DNA from: Planctomycetota bacterium
GTDB taxonomy: Bacteria > Planctomycetota > UBA8742 > UBA2392
NCBI GenBank assembly: GCA_003576915.1
Contig: QEVF01000010.1
Coordinates: forward strand, 1-64,000
Direction: 5' to 3'
DNA length: 64,000 nt
A program made the translations under genes and the position numbers. This document shows, in pieces, positions 1 to 7,669 of the stretch. Below the pieces are notes generated by a model. That model searched no databases and was not told the origin of the DNA. It saw only the letters and a list, made by a program, of their open reading frames with translations. Each line of letters begins with the position of its first letter. Position 1 is the stretch's first letter.

Positions 1-117
1 ACGGGGAACGTCAATGCCGTGTACGACGCCCTGGCCACGGCGGGCGAGGCGGTGCAGCAGGAGTTTGCCTATCACCTGAAGAACGCCCTGCATCAGAGAG
101 CAGGCAGCGCCGCGTGA
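1..117 (+). CDS. 3' end of an unidentified CDS
   Basis: Only the last 38 codons are inside the window, in frame from base 1 and ending in TGA at 115-117. The visible residues form an alpha-helical, alanine- and glutamine-rich tail with no recognisable motif, so no function is proposed. A strong hairpin follows 34 bases downstream, consistent with the end of a transcription unit. Confidence 0.55.
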   Translation, partial: TGNVNAVYDALATAGEAVQQEFAYHLKNALHQRAGSAA

Positions 118-151
118 CCAGGCGCGGGCCGTGCGAGGGACGCAAAAGAAC

Positions 152-175
152 CGGGGCAGGGTGAGCCCTGCCCCG
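152..175. terminator. Convergent terminator hairpin
   Basis: A perfect 10-bp stem (CGGGGCAGGG with CCCTGCCCCG) encloses a TGAG loop. It lies between the stop of the partial plus-strand gene and the 3' end of the minus-strand gene at 200-778, where a shared terminator is expected. There is no long T run, so function is inferred from stem strength and position. Confidence 0.6.
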
Positions 176-199
176 CATGGAAAGCCAAGACCAAAGCCG

Positions 200-778
200 C
201 TAAACACCGGGGCTACGGAAGGCCAGAAGCGCGCGTTCGAGGGACGCCGTGAAGTGCCGCTTGAGTTCTTCTTCGTCGCGGTCCGCCAGAAGGCCGAGGC
301 TGTGATCGACGTCGACGAAGTCGCGGGCAAAATTCAGGAAGCTGCTCTGGTCGGGCGGGGTCAAACCCTCGGTGCGGGCCCGCTCAATGGCCAGCAGGTC
401 AAAGCGGTCAAACACCCGGCGCAGCGCCAGAGTGTCGCGTGACTTGACTCCGTAGGCGTGCGACGTGACGACCTGAGCCATGGGCTGCGGCCCGCCCTCC
501 ACGGGGCGGCCGCCCGGATGCTGCAATTCGACATCTTGCGGCTCGATGCGGGGCCGGGTGCAGCAGCCGCCCTTGAACCCGCGCGACAGGAAATAAACCG
601 AACCCATCAGGGCGAAGACCACCGGCACTGCCAAGGCGCCTTTGCCTCCATGGGCCAGGCGCATAGCCATGCCGATTCCGAGAAAACCCAGAAGCAGGCT
701 GAACAGGATACTCAACCATGAAACGCCGCGCGGCTCAGTGTCGCGTTGGGTGCGTTCACGATCCCAGGGGTGCAACAT
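200..778 (-). CDS. Hypothetical two-TM membrane protein
   Basis: A 192-residue protein with two hydrophobic segments near the N-terminus (about residues 21-39 and 47-65), a Cys-Cys pair just after the second one (72-73), and a soluble charged C-terminal half of about 110 residues. No family was recognised. The ATG at 778 is preceded by a good Shine-Dalgarno sequence (GGGAGG, 6 bases away), which fixes the start. It lies 148 bases downstream of purQ on the same strand; co-transcription is possible but not shown. The intergenic stretch 779-926 holds no other gene that I can see. Confidence 0.6.
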   Translation of the reverse strand: MLHPWDRERTQRDTEPRGVSWLSILFSLLLGFLGIGMAMRLAHGGKGALAVPVVFALMGSVYFLSRGFKGGCCTRPRIEPQDVELQHPGGRPVEGGPQPMAQVVTSHAYGVKSRDTLALRRVFDRFDLLAIERARTEGLTPPDQSSFLNFARDFVDVDHSLGLLADRDEEELKRHFTASLERALLAFRSPGV

Positions 779-926
779 GGCGACCTCCCTTTGCTGAGGT
801 GGCGCCCCAGTGCTGCCGGCAACGGGGCAGGCGCAGCGGGGTCCTCAAGCAGAATATACCACACCTTGAACGCGGTTGCGGCGGCTTCGATTCAGGCTTT
901 TTCGCCAAATTCTTCGCGAGGGACTG

Positions 927-1715
927 TCAGCATTGGGCGAGATGGCTGGCATGTTTCACGGCGTTCACGAAAAGTTCATAGCCGTCGCCGTGCTCGCGCT
1001 TTGGCAGGCGCGTCCATTCGGGATGATGGAAGTGTCTCACGTTGCGCTCGGGGTGAGGCATCAACCCCAGCACCTGCCCTGACTTGGAGCAGATGCCCGC
1101 GATGGCCCGTTCGCTGCCGTTGGGATTGAAGGGGAAATCCTGGGTGGGTCGGCCCGCGCCATCGACGTACTGGAAGACAATCTGGTTGTCAGCCTCGAGT
1201 TCATCGAGCACGGCGGGCGGCGCCACGAAACGGCCTTCGGCGTGGGCGACCGGATAGCTGACGATTTTGCGCCCGCTGACGAAGGGCGTGCGCTCGCTGA
1301 CGATGCGCAGGTCAACCCAGCGGTCGCCGTAGCGGCCGGAGAGATTCCAGGTCAGCGTGGCCCTTGGCGGGTCATCGAATACGTCGCGGCCTGTCAGCAA
1401 GCCCGCCTTGAGCAACACCTGGAACCCGTTGCAGATGCCCAGCATCAGGTTGCCGTCCTCGATGTAGCGCTCAATGGCGCTCTTGAGGCGGGTGCGAAGC
1501 TGATTGGCGAAGACCACACCGGAGCCCAGGTCGTCGCCATAGGAGAAGCCGCCGGGAATCACCACGAGCTGGAACTCCGCCAGACGCGATGGCGAGTGAA
1601 TGAGCTGGTTGACGTGAAGAATGGTGGCTTCGGCACCGGCCTGTTTCAGTGTCCAGGCGGTCTCCCGCTCGCAGTTCGTTCCGGCCGCACGCAGCACAAG
1701 GGCGTTGGGTTTCAT
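927..1715 (-). CDS. purQ: Phosphoribosylformylglycinamidine synthase subunit PurQ
   Basis: Class I glutamine amidotransferase subunit of FGAM synthase, which supplies ammonia to PurL in step four of cytoplasmic purine synthesis. The N-terminus matches PurQ (ALVLRAAGTNCE), the oxyanion region is VVIPGGFSYGDDLG, the nucleophile is Cys95 in MLGICNGFQ, and the triad is completed by His221 and Glu223 in LMPHPERN. At 262 residues it is a little longer than the roughly 225-residue Bacillus protein, as in many non-Firmicutes. No purL or purS lies next to it, so the complex partners must be encoded elsewhere. It is divergent from the porin gene across 271 bases. Confidence 0.93.
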   Translation of the reverse strand: MKPNALVLRAAGTNCERETAWTLKQAGAEATILHVNQLIHSPSRLAEFQLVVIPGGFSYGDDLGSGVVFANQLRTRLKSAIERYIEDGNLMLGICNGFQVLLKAGLLTGRDVFDDPPRATLTWNLSGRYGDRWVDLRIVSERTPFVSGRKIVSYPVAHAEGRFVAPPAVLDELEADNQIVFQYVDGAGRPTQDFPFNPNGSERAIAGICSKSGQVLGLMPHPERNVRHFHHPEWTRLPKREHGDGYELFVNAVKHASHLAQC

Positions 1716-1986
1716 GGTGAGTTCTCAGGTACCTTCCTGAATTTTAGCAGGGAAAGGTCCCGCTGGCAGCCGGTCTGTGCGGGGCCCATTGTGAAGATAC
1801 GCCGAAGCCCGCTTCAACGGTCCGCCAAGGCGGCATCAATCTTCGTTGCATTCCGCCGCTTTCGTTGCCGCGCGTCTGCCTGGGGCTAACTTCCCGCCGA
1901 CAAGGACATACAGGCCCCGCCGCGGAGGCGGGCAAAGCCGGATTGGGACGGTGTGTGCGTTTTTCGAACCCACAAGGAGAGCATCG

Positions 1987-3495
1987 ATGAAGAATGTCTG
2001 GTTGGCGGCCGTGGCGCTCATGGCGAGTGCAGGCCTCTGGGCCGCGCCCGCAAGGGCGCAGTCCAATGAAGTTCAGAACCTGCAGAACGAGCTGGCGCAG
2101 CTTCGCGGTGAAATTGACGCCCTCAAGGGCGTGCAGCGCGAAGGCCAGGGCGGTGACGAGGCCATCAAGACCTCACTCAAAAAGGGCGTATTTGCCTGGG
2201 CCACAGAAGACGGCAAGTTCTCGTTGAACATGAACATCCGCGTCCAGGTTCGCCTGACGTACAACGACGAACGCGGCCAGGACGTCGAGGGTCCCGGCGA
2301 CCCCAACAACGTTGCGGGCCGTTCGACCAACGGCAAGGACTTCTGGAACTTCCGTATCCGCCGCCTGAAGCTGAGCTGGACGGGCAACATCTTCGAGAAG
2401 GAGTACAAGTACGAAGTGGTGCTGCTGGGCCATGAGGGCGGCAACGACATCATCGAAGTGGCCCGTTTCCAGTGGGCCAAGTGGGCGGAGTTCAACGTCA
2501 ACGTCGGCCAGGCCAAGGTGCCCTACAACTATCAGCAGCTTGTCAGCTCCGGCCGCCAGCAGTTCGTTGACCGCAGCACCGTGGACGCCGTGTTCAACCA
2601 GAGCTTCGGCAAGGGCCTTTGGTTCAGCGGCGTGATCGGCGGCGATACCCCCTGGATCAAGTATTGGGCGGGCGTGTTCAACGGCCGTCTGCGCGCGGAG
2701 AACGACTTCCGCAACAACGACCGCGCCATCGTGTCGGACGCTTTCAGCACCGGTCCCGGCGCCGTAGATGCCGAACTCATGCCGGCCTTGCGCCTCGAAA
2801 CCCACCCCCTGGGCAACGTCGCGGACGACATGACGGACTTCCGCGATCGCGAGGCCAGCAAGAAGATCCTGTTCAGCGTGGGCGTGGCCATGAACTGGTT
2901 CATCAGCCGCTTCTCCAACACCGCCCTGCGCCCCACCGGCGCCAGCCCCGGCTCCGGCCGCTCGCGCACGGGCCAGGACACCATCAGCCTCACGGTGGAC
3001 GGCCACTTCCGCTTCTATGGCCTGAGTGTGAACATCGAGTGGCACCACCGGCACACCGAGTTCCACAACTTCGGCCCCCTCGAGGGCAACGGCATCACCC
3101 GTAACCGCAATCGCCCCGGCGATCTGACGGACAACGGTTTCCTCATCGAGATCGGCTTCTTCATCCTGCCCAAGCAGCTCGACGTCGGCGTGCGCTTTGC
3201 CATGGTGGACAGCGATGAGTTCTGGCTCAACGGCAGCGAGAACAAGCCCAACGGCATTCGTCCCGACAGCACGGAAGTCGGCCTTGTCGTCGGCTACTAC
3301 CTCGCGGGTCACAGCCTCAAGATCCAGGCTGACTTCACCTATGTGACCTACCAGCTTGTGGTCAACGCGGGAACCGTTCCCTCGCTGCCCACGGGTTCGT
3401 CGGCTCCCTCGCGCAGTGCCAGCAGCATCGCCAACGACAACAGCGACTATCTGAACGTCTGGCAGTTGCGCATTCAGCTCCAGTGGATCTTCTAG
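1987..3495 (+). CDS. Phosphate-selective porin O/P-type outer-membrane porin
   Basis: A 502-residue outer-membrane beta-barrel protein. The start at 1987 is chosen because an AAGGAGAG ribosome site ends 6 bases upstream and a clean signal peptide follows (MKNVWLAAVALMAS, cleavage near ARA-Q). A short coiled-coil stretch (about residues 30-55, VQNLQNELAQLRGEIDALK) precedes the barrel, as in OprO/OprP-like porins that trimerise. The rest alternates polar and aromatic residues in strand-like blocks (KFSLNMNIRVQVRL, FRIRRLKLSWTG, VNVGQAKVPYNYQQ) and ends in the aromatic strand LQLQWIF-type terminus. Substrate is not known; phosphate or polyphosphate is only a family precedent. The stop codon abuts a multi-hairpin repeat, and an intrinsic terminator follows. 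Confidence 0.85.
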   Translation: MKNVWLAAVALMASAGLWAAPARAQSNEVQNLQNELAQLRGEIDALKGVQREGQGGDEAIKTSLKKGVFAWATEDGKFSLNMNIRVQVRLTYNDERGQDVEGPGDPNNVAGRSTNGKDFWNFRIRRLKLSWTGNIFEKEYKYEVVLLGHEGGNDIIEVARFQWAKWAEFNVNVGQAKVPYNYQQLVSSGRQQFVDRSTVDAVFNQSFGKGLWFSGVIGGDTPWIKYWAGVFNGRLRAENDFRNNDRAIVSDAFSTGPGAVDAELMPALRLETHPLGNVADDMTDFRDREASKKILFSVGVAMNWFISRFSNTALRPTGASPGSGRSRTGQDTISLTVDGHFRFYGLSVNIEWHHRHTEFHNFGPLEGNGITRNRNRPGDLTDNGFLIEIGFFILPKQLDVGVRFAMVDSDEFWLNGSENKPNGIRPDSTEVGLVVGYYLAGHSLKIQADFTYVTYQLVVNAGTVPSLPTGSSAPSRSASSIANDNSDYLNVWQLRIQLQWIF

Positions 3496-3647
3496 CAGGC
3501 CGCTGAAATACGGCCTGCGGACGCAAGCCATGGATGGCTTGCGCATTTCAAGCGGCTGAAAAGCCGCTTGAAATGGAGGTCGGGCCAGATTCACTTTGGC
3601 CCGACCGGGCTGAAAAAGTGGCCGGATGCCACTTTTCAGCAGCCTGC
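3495..3647. repeat. Multi-hairpin intergenic repeat, copy 1
   Basis: A 153-bp element starting inside the porin stop codon. Its ends form an inverted repeat (GCAGGCCGCTGAAA at 3495-3508 against TTTCAGCAGCCTGC at 3634-3647, 13 of 14 matching). Inside are four hairpins in series: 3523-3542 (9-bp arms), 3545-3574 (13-bp perfect arms with a GAAA tetraloop), 3578-3606 (10-bp perfect arms) and 3609-3640 (13-bp arms with one bulged A). The fourth hairpin shares bases with the right terminal repeat, so two folds compete. A diverged copy lies at 56047-56200. It could be a non-autonomous mobile element (MITE-like), a REP-like element or a structured RNA; no coding potential is seen. Confidence 0.8.
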
Positions 3648-3674
3648 CAGGTTGAGCTTCGGGCGCGAGCCGGT

Positions 3675-3707
3675 TCCGGGCGGACTTCGGTCCGCCCGGA
3701 TTTTTTT
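3675..3707 (+). terminator. Intrinsic terminator after the porin gene
   Basis: A perfect 11-bp GC-rich stem (TCCGGGCGGAC with GTCCGCCCGGA) closed by a TTCG tetraloop and followed at once by seven T residues. This is a textbook Rho-independent terminator, about 180 bases after the porin stop and just before the TonB-receptor gene. Confidence 0.92.
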
Positions 3708-3778
3708 GTCAGGAAACCGGAGGCGGCGTAACTCTCCGCAGACGGCCGAACCCCAGCGGCCACGACTTCGGAGACATC

Positions 3779-5977
3779 ATGTTCATTCGCTCAAGAACTG
3801 CCGCGCTCGCGGCGGTGCTCGCGCTGCTGTGCCCGTTGAACGCCCAGGACACCAGGCCGAAGGACGATCCCGAGGCAAAGCCCTACGAAGCGCCGCCCAT
3901 CAAAGTGAGTACGCCCCAGGGCAGCGCCAGCGAACGTGTGGCCACGCCGGAAAGCGTGACGATACTCGACCAGCGCCAGGTGGAAGAGCGCAACGTGGGC
4001 CAGGCTCCGGACCTGCTGGACGGCGCCACCGGCGTCTTTGTCCAGCATACGGCAGCAGGCCAGGGGTCGCCCTTTGTCCGCGGTCTGACCGGCAAGCAGA
4101 TTGTCGTGCTGGTCAACGGCGTTCGCTTCAACAACTCGATCTTCCGCGCCGGGCCCAATCAGTACTTTTCAAGTCTTGACGGCCACAACATCGTTCGCAT
4201 CGAGATCGTGCGCGGGCCTTCCAGCGTTCTCTACGGCTCCGACGCCCAGGGTGGTGTCATCAACGTGTTCACGCGCAAGCCCGCAGTGGACGTGTTCGAC
4301 TACACCTTCGGCACGCGGGCTCGCTACGCCAGCGCCAACAACGAGCGGCGGGGCAACATTTTCGGCGAGGTGGGCGGGTCGGGCTTCGGGGCCCTGGCCA
4401 GCGCCACCTACTCCGACGTGGACCTGCTCAACGGCGGTGCGGGCATCGGACGCCAGCCCAAGACCGACTATGAGGAGTGGGGGGCCTACGGCGCGGCCAG
4501 CGTCCGTTTCGGAAAGCACCGCATCGACTTCACGTACAGCCACTTCGAGCAGGTCAACCTGAACCGCACCGATGCCGTGACGACCTGGGTGGCCAACCCC
4601 TCCATCCTGCCCGGCGGCGGGACTCTGAGCCGCGAGATTCAGAACCTGTTCGTCAAGCAGGGCGACGACCTGGCCATTTTGCGCTGGGAGTGGGAGCTGG
4701 GCGCCCTGCTGGAGCAGATTCACGTCAACGCCAGCTACCACCGCGTGCAGGAGGATCTGCTCCGAACGCCGCGCAGCGCCACGCCCACGCGGCGCAATCA
4801 AGGTTTCAACGTGCACACGTTCGGTCTGAGCGCTCTGGCGGTGCTCAACTTCGGCGAGTGGTCGCGGGTCAGCGTCGGAGGTGAAGTCTACCACGACATC
4901 GTTCACTCGCGCCGCAGCGACCAGAACCTCGTCACCGGGGCCGTGACTTCCAATCCCCGACTCGATGATCGCGGACAGTTTCCGGACTGGAGCCTCTACA
5001 CCAGCTTTGGCGTCTACGCCCAGGACGAGATCCGCCTGGCGGATGATCTGCTGCTGATCCGGCCCGGCGTTCGCTACTCCGGCTTTCGGGCACAGGCCGA
5101 CCTCGACAAGTCGTTTTCAACGCTCGATGGCGTCAACGAATACTACGGAGACATCACCGGCGCGCTGGCATTCCTCATCCGTCCCATCGACGAGTTCTCC
5201 ATCGGCGTCAACCTGGCGCGCGGTTTCCGGGCGCCCAATCTCGACGACCTGGCCGCCAGCAAGGGCACGGGCGCCGGCAACGAGATCCCCAACCCGGACC
5301 TCGAACCCGAGGACCAATGGAGCACCGAACTCTCCGTCAAAGGCTACGTTCCCACGCGCAGCCGCGAATCGGCCGCGCCCCACTGGATCAGCGGCAACGC
5401 CGCTGTTTTCTTCAGCTACTTCGACAATGCCTTTCGCCGTATCAACACCACGTTCAACGGCGGCAACGTGGTGCAGTTCGACAACAGCGGACGTTATCGC
5501 ATTTATGGCTTTGAGGCCGAGGTGAGCTGGTTCATAGGTCCGGAGCTTGGGCTTTTCGGGCTGCCCACCGATCACATCTTCTTCGAGGGCGACGCCCTGG
5601 GGATCATTGCCAATTTCACCTGGACGCGAGGCGACGACATCAAGAACGATGAACCCGTCAGCCGCATCCCCCCGTTGATGACCGAAGTGGCCCTGCGCTA
5701 TGAGGCCATGCGCGGCAAGATTTACCTTGAGCCCTACCTCCAGTTTGTGGGGCGGCAGGACCAACTTGCTTCCGGCAACAAAGGTGACGTGCGCTTCACC
5801 CCCCACGACGAAGCCAGCTATGTGCTGTTTGGCCTGCGCGCGGGCTGGTATCCCGTGCGCAACTTCAACGTCAATCTGAACATCCAGAACATCGGCAACC
5901 GGGCCTATCACGGACTGGGCAACGGCACCTTCGGGCCGGGGACGAACGTCATCTTGTCGGCGGAATTGAAGTGGTAA
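3779..5977 (+). CDS. TonB-dependent outer-membrane receptor
   Basis: A 732-residue receptor with a signal peptide (about residues 1-22, cleavage before QDTRPK), an N-terminal plug domain (about 40-165) with the usual signatures VNGVRFNNS, IEIVRGPSSVLYGSDAQGGVINV, and a 22-strand-type barrel ending in an aromatic residue (AELKW). Barrel signatures include NLARGFRAPNLDDL and NPDLEPE, typical of BtuB/haem/siderophore receptors. It would import a scarce ligand (cobalamin, haem or metal chelate) with energy from TonB; the ligand cannot be read from the sequence. The next gene encodes a TonB-like protein 36 bases downstream, so the two are probably co-transcribed. No exbB or exbD is in the window. 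Confidence 0.9.
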   Translation: MFIRSRTAALAAVLALLCPLNAQDTRPKDDPEAKPYEAPPIKVSTPQGSASERVATPESVTILDQRQVEERNVGQAPDLLDGATGVFVQHTAAGQGSPFVRGLTGKQIVVLVNGVRFNNSIFRAGPNQYFSSLDGHNIVRIEIVRGPSSVLYGSDAQGGVINVFTRKPAVDVFDYTFGTRARYASANNERRGNIFGEVGGSGFGALASATYSDVDLLNGGAGIGRQPKTDYEEWGAYGAASVRFGKHRIDFTYSHFEQVNLNRTDAVTTWVANPSILPGGGTLSREIQNLFVKQGDDLAILRWEWELGALLEQIHVNASYHRVQEDLLRTPRSATPTRRNQGFNVHTFGLSALAVLNFGEWSRVSVGGEVYHDIVHSRRSDQNLVTGAVTSNPRLDDRGQFPDWSLYTSFGVYAQDEIRLADDLLLIRPGVRYSGFRAQADLDKSFSTLDGVNEYYGDITGALAFLIRPIDEFSIGVNLARGFRAPNLDDLAASKGTGAGNEIPNPDLEPEDQWSTELSVKGYVPTRSRESAAPHWISGNAAVFFSYFDNAFRRINTTFNGGNVVQFDNSGRYRIYGFEAEVSWFIGPELGLFGLPTDHIFFEGDALGIIANFTWTRGDDIKNDEPVSRIPPLMTEVALRYEAMRGKIYLEPYLQFVGRQDQLASGNKGDVRFTPHDEASYVLFGLRAGWYPVRNFNVNLNIQNIGNRAYHGLGNGTFGPGTNVILSAELKW

Positions 5978-6013
5978 CCTGTCAGGCCGCAGCCCGATGG
6001 GGAACCAGATCAC

Positions 6014-6736
6014 ATGCGGGAGCCGGGCAGTGTAAAACGATTTGTGGCCATGTCCGCGGCTCTCCACGGCGCGGCCCTGGTGCTGGCACTCTCGCTCGTG
6101 TCAGCTCCGGGGCCGGCTGCCGGGGTTGCCGCGCTGATTTCGGCCGACGTCAGCCGGGAAAGCAGTGTGAACGCAGGTGCCCCACTGTCGGCTGCCCTGC
6201 CCGCGCCGCCCGTGCCGCCGGTCCGCCGCAGCCCCCTGGCCCCGCCCTCGTTCATCTTTCGAGAGGAGGCGCCCCAAACGGAACCTGTGGCGGAAGTGCA
6301 GGCCGAGCCCGAGCGCTTTGAGCCTTTCGTGCCGTCCGCTCCCCCGGAGTCTCCTTCTCGGTTCGATCTTCCCTTCAGGCGGGAGAGCGACTCCCCTGCC
6401 CCGACCCCTGCGCAGGGGCCCGCCCACAGCACCGGAAGTCCGGCCCCTTCCGTGCGCGGCGCCGGCGACACTCCTCGCGGCGAGTATCTGCCCCCGGCCC
6501 TTCTCGCGTGGGACGTGCCCCGCAGCGTGCGGCGCGGCTTCAAGGGCCGGGTCGTTGCCCTCATTGAAGTCGATGCCTGGGGCAAGGCCACGACCGTGCG
6601 CCTGGAGGTCGGAACGGGAAACCAGACCTTCGATGCGCGGCTGAAGGAAGCGCTCCAGAAGGCCAGATACGAGCCGGCGCGGCTGCAGGGCATGCCGGTG
6701 GCGCGCTCGCTGCTTCAGCCCATAGACTTCAACTGA
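6014..6736 (+). CDS. TonB-family energy transducer
   Basis: A 240-residue protein with one N-terminal membrane anchor (about residues 11-30), a long proline-rich periplasmic spacer (about 55-160) and a C-terminal TonB domain (about 165-240) with the hallmark GRVVALIEVDAWGKATTVRL and a late YEPAR motif. It would couple the inner-membrane proton gradient to the receptor encoded just upstream. ATG 6014 is the first in-frame ATG after the receptor stop; the ribosome site is weak, so translational coupling is likely. ExbB/ExbD partners are not nearby. It ends 3 bases from the convergent gene at 6740, with no obvious terminator between them. Confidence 0.82.
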   Translation: MREPGSVKRFVAMSAALHGAALVLALSLVSAPGPAAGVAALISADVSRESSVNAGAPLSAALPAPPVPPVRRSPLAPPSFIFREEAPQTEPVAEVQAEPERFEPFVPSAPPESPSRFDLPFRRESDSPAPTPAQGPAHSTGSPAPSVRGAGDTPRGEYLPPALLAWDVPRSVRRGFKGRVVALIEVDAWGKATTVRLEVGTGNQTFDARLKEALQKARYEPARLQGMPVARSLLQPIDFN

Positions 6737-6739
6737 GGG

Positions 6740-7651
6740 TCAGGGCGAGGGCGTGGGGTGGCCGGGCGCGGGCGGGAAACGGCCGCTATCGGTCTGGATG
6801 GCGCGGATGGCATCTGTGACCAGCAGGTCGAGGTAGCCCAGATAGGTCTGCTTGAACATGAGCGGGTCAAACTGGCCGGGGAACTCACGGGCCAGTGCAT
6901 TGAGGACCTGCTGGCATGCCTGGGGCGAGCACTTCAGGTCGCGCTTGAGCATGGTGTTCAGGGTGATGCGGGTCTGGGCCACGCCCGGCACCATGCCCAG
7001 GGTCCTGGCGATCACTTCGCGCACACGCGGAAAATAGATGTCGAACTTGGAGAGCGAGCGGCTCTTCACGCTGACGGCCGGCTTGCCGACGCCCGGGCCC
7101 GCCGCGCCGCACTTGAGGCAGGCAATGGCGGAAGGTGAAGCCAGGCAGGCAAAGCAGGACGAGCAAAGCGGGTAGCGCCTGGCCAGGTCTTCCACGCGCA
7201 GGTCCATGGGGGCGAGGTGGGCGCACTCGCGCAGGCACTTGGCCGCCCCTGACATGTCCTCGAGCTGAACCAGCGCCTCGGTGCGCTTGATCCAGAGGTC
7301 AAGGTCTTCGGGACGGCGTTTGAGGGCGTTGGCCGTGGCCTTGACCACCCCTTCATAGTTGCCCACCTTGGCCAGCATTTCGGCCAGCAGGCGCCAGGTT
7401 TCGATGTGGTCGGAGGCGGCGATGGCGATCTGGCCCAGTTTGGCCGCGATCTGGCAGCGCTCGCGAAAGGCGCTTTCATCGTCGCCCTGGATGCGTTCAA
7501 AGGACAGGCGTGCGAGTTCGGTTTCCAGTGTGGCCGCATCAAGCTCGCGCGCCTGGGCGAGTTTGGCCCGCGCCTCGGCCGCGTCGCCGCGCAGCCGGGC
7601 CCGCTGGTGGTCGGCGATGAGTTTCAACACGCTGTCACGGTACTCGGGCAT
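6740..7651 (-). CDS. TPR-like protein with a central zinc ribbon
   Basis: A 303-residue soluble protein. Residues 1-155 are helical repeats resembling TPR units (WRLLAEMLAKVGNYEGVVKATANALKRRPEDL is the clearest part, split over residues 86-118). Residues 163-181 hold a zinc-ribbon-like set of cysteines (C163, C166, C169, C178, C181). The C-terminal 110 residues are helical and unidentified. It starts 18 bases after the stop of the HerA-like ATPase gene on the same strand, so the two probably form an operon and may act together. No enzymatic motif was seen; a scaffold or adaptor role is inference only. Confidence 0.65.
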   Translation of the reverse strand: MPEYRDSVLKLIADHQRARLRGDAAEARAKLAQARELDAATLETELARLSFERIQGDDESAFRERCQIAAKLGQIAIAASDHIETWRLLAEMLAKVGNYEGVVKATANALKRRPEDLDLWIKRTEALVQLEDMSGAAKCLRECAHLAPMDLRVEDLARRYPLCSSCFACLASPSAIACLKCGAAGPGVGKPAVSVKSRSLSKFDIYFPRVREVIARTLGMVPGVAQTRITLNTMLKRDLKCSPQACQQVLNALAREFPGQFDPLMFKQTYLGYLDLLVTDAIRAIQTDSGRFPPAPGHPTPSP

Positions 7652-7669
7652 GGCGCTGCTCGCGGCCTC

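Noticed and set aside
2173..3594. A 473-codon open frame antisense to the porin
   Set aside because: No ribosome site, no recognisable protein and a composition of shadow type; the plus strand encodes a complete porin with signal peptide and terminator.
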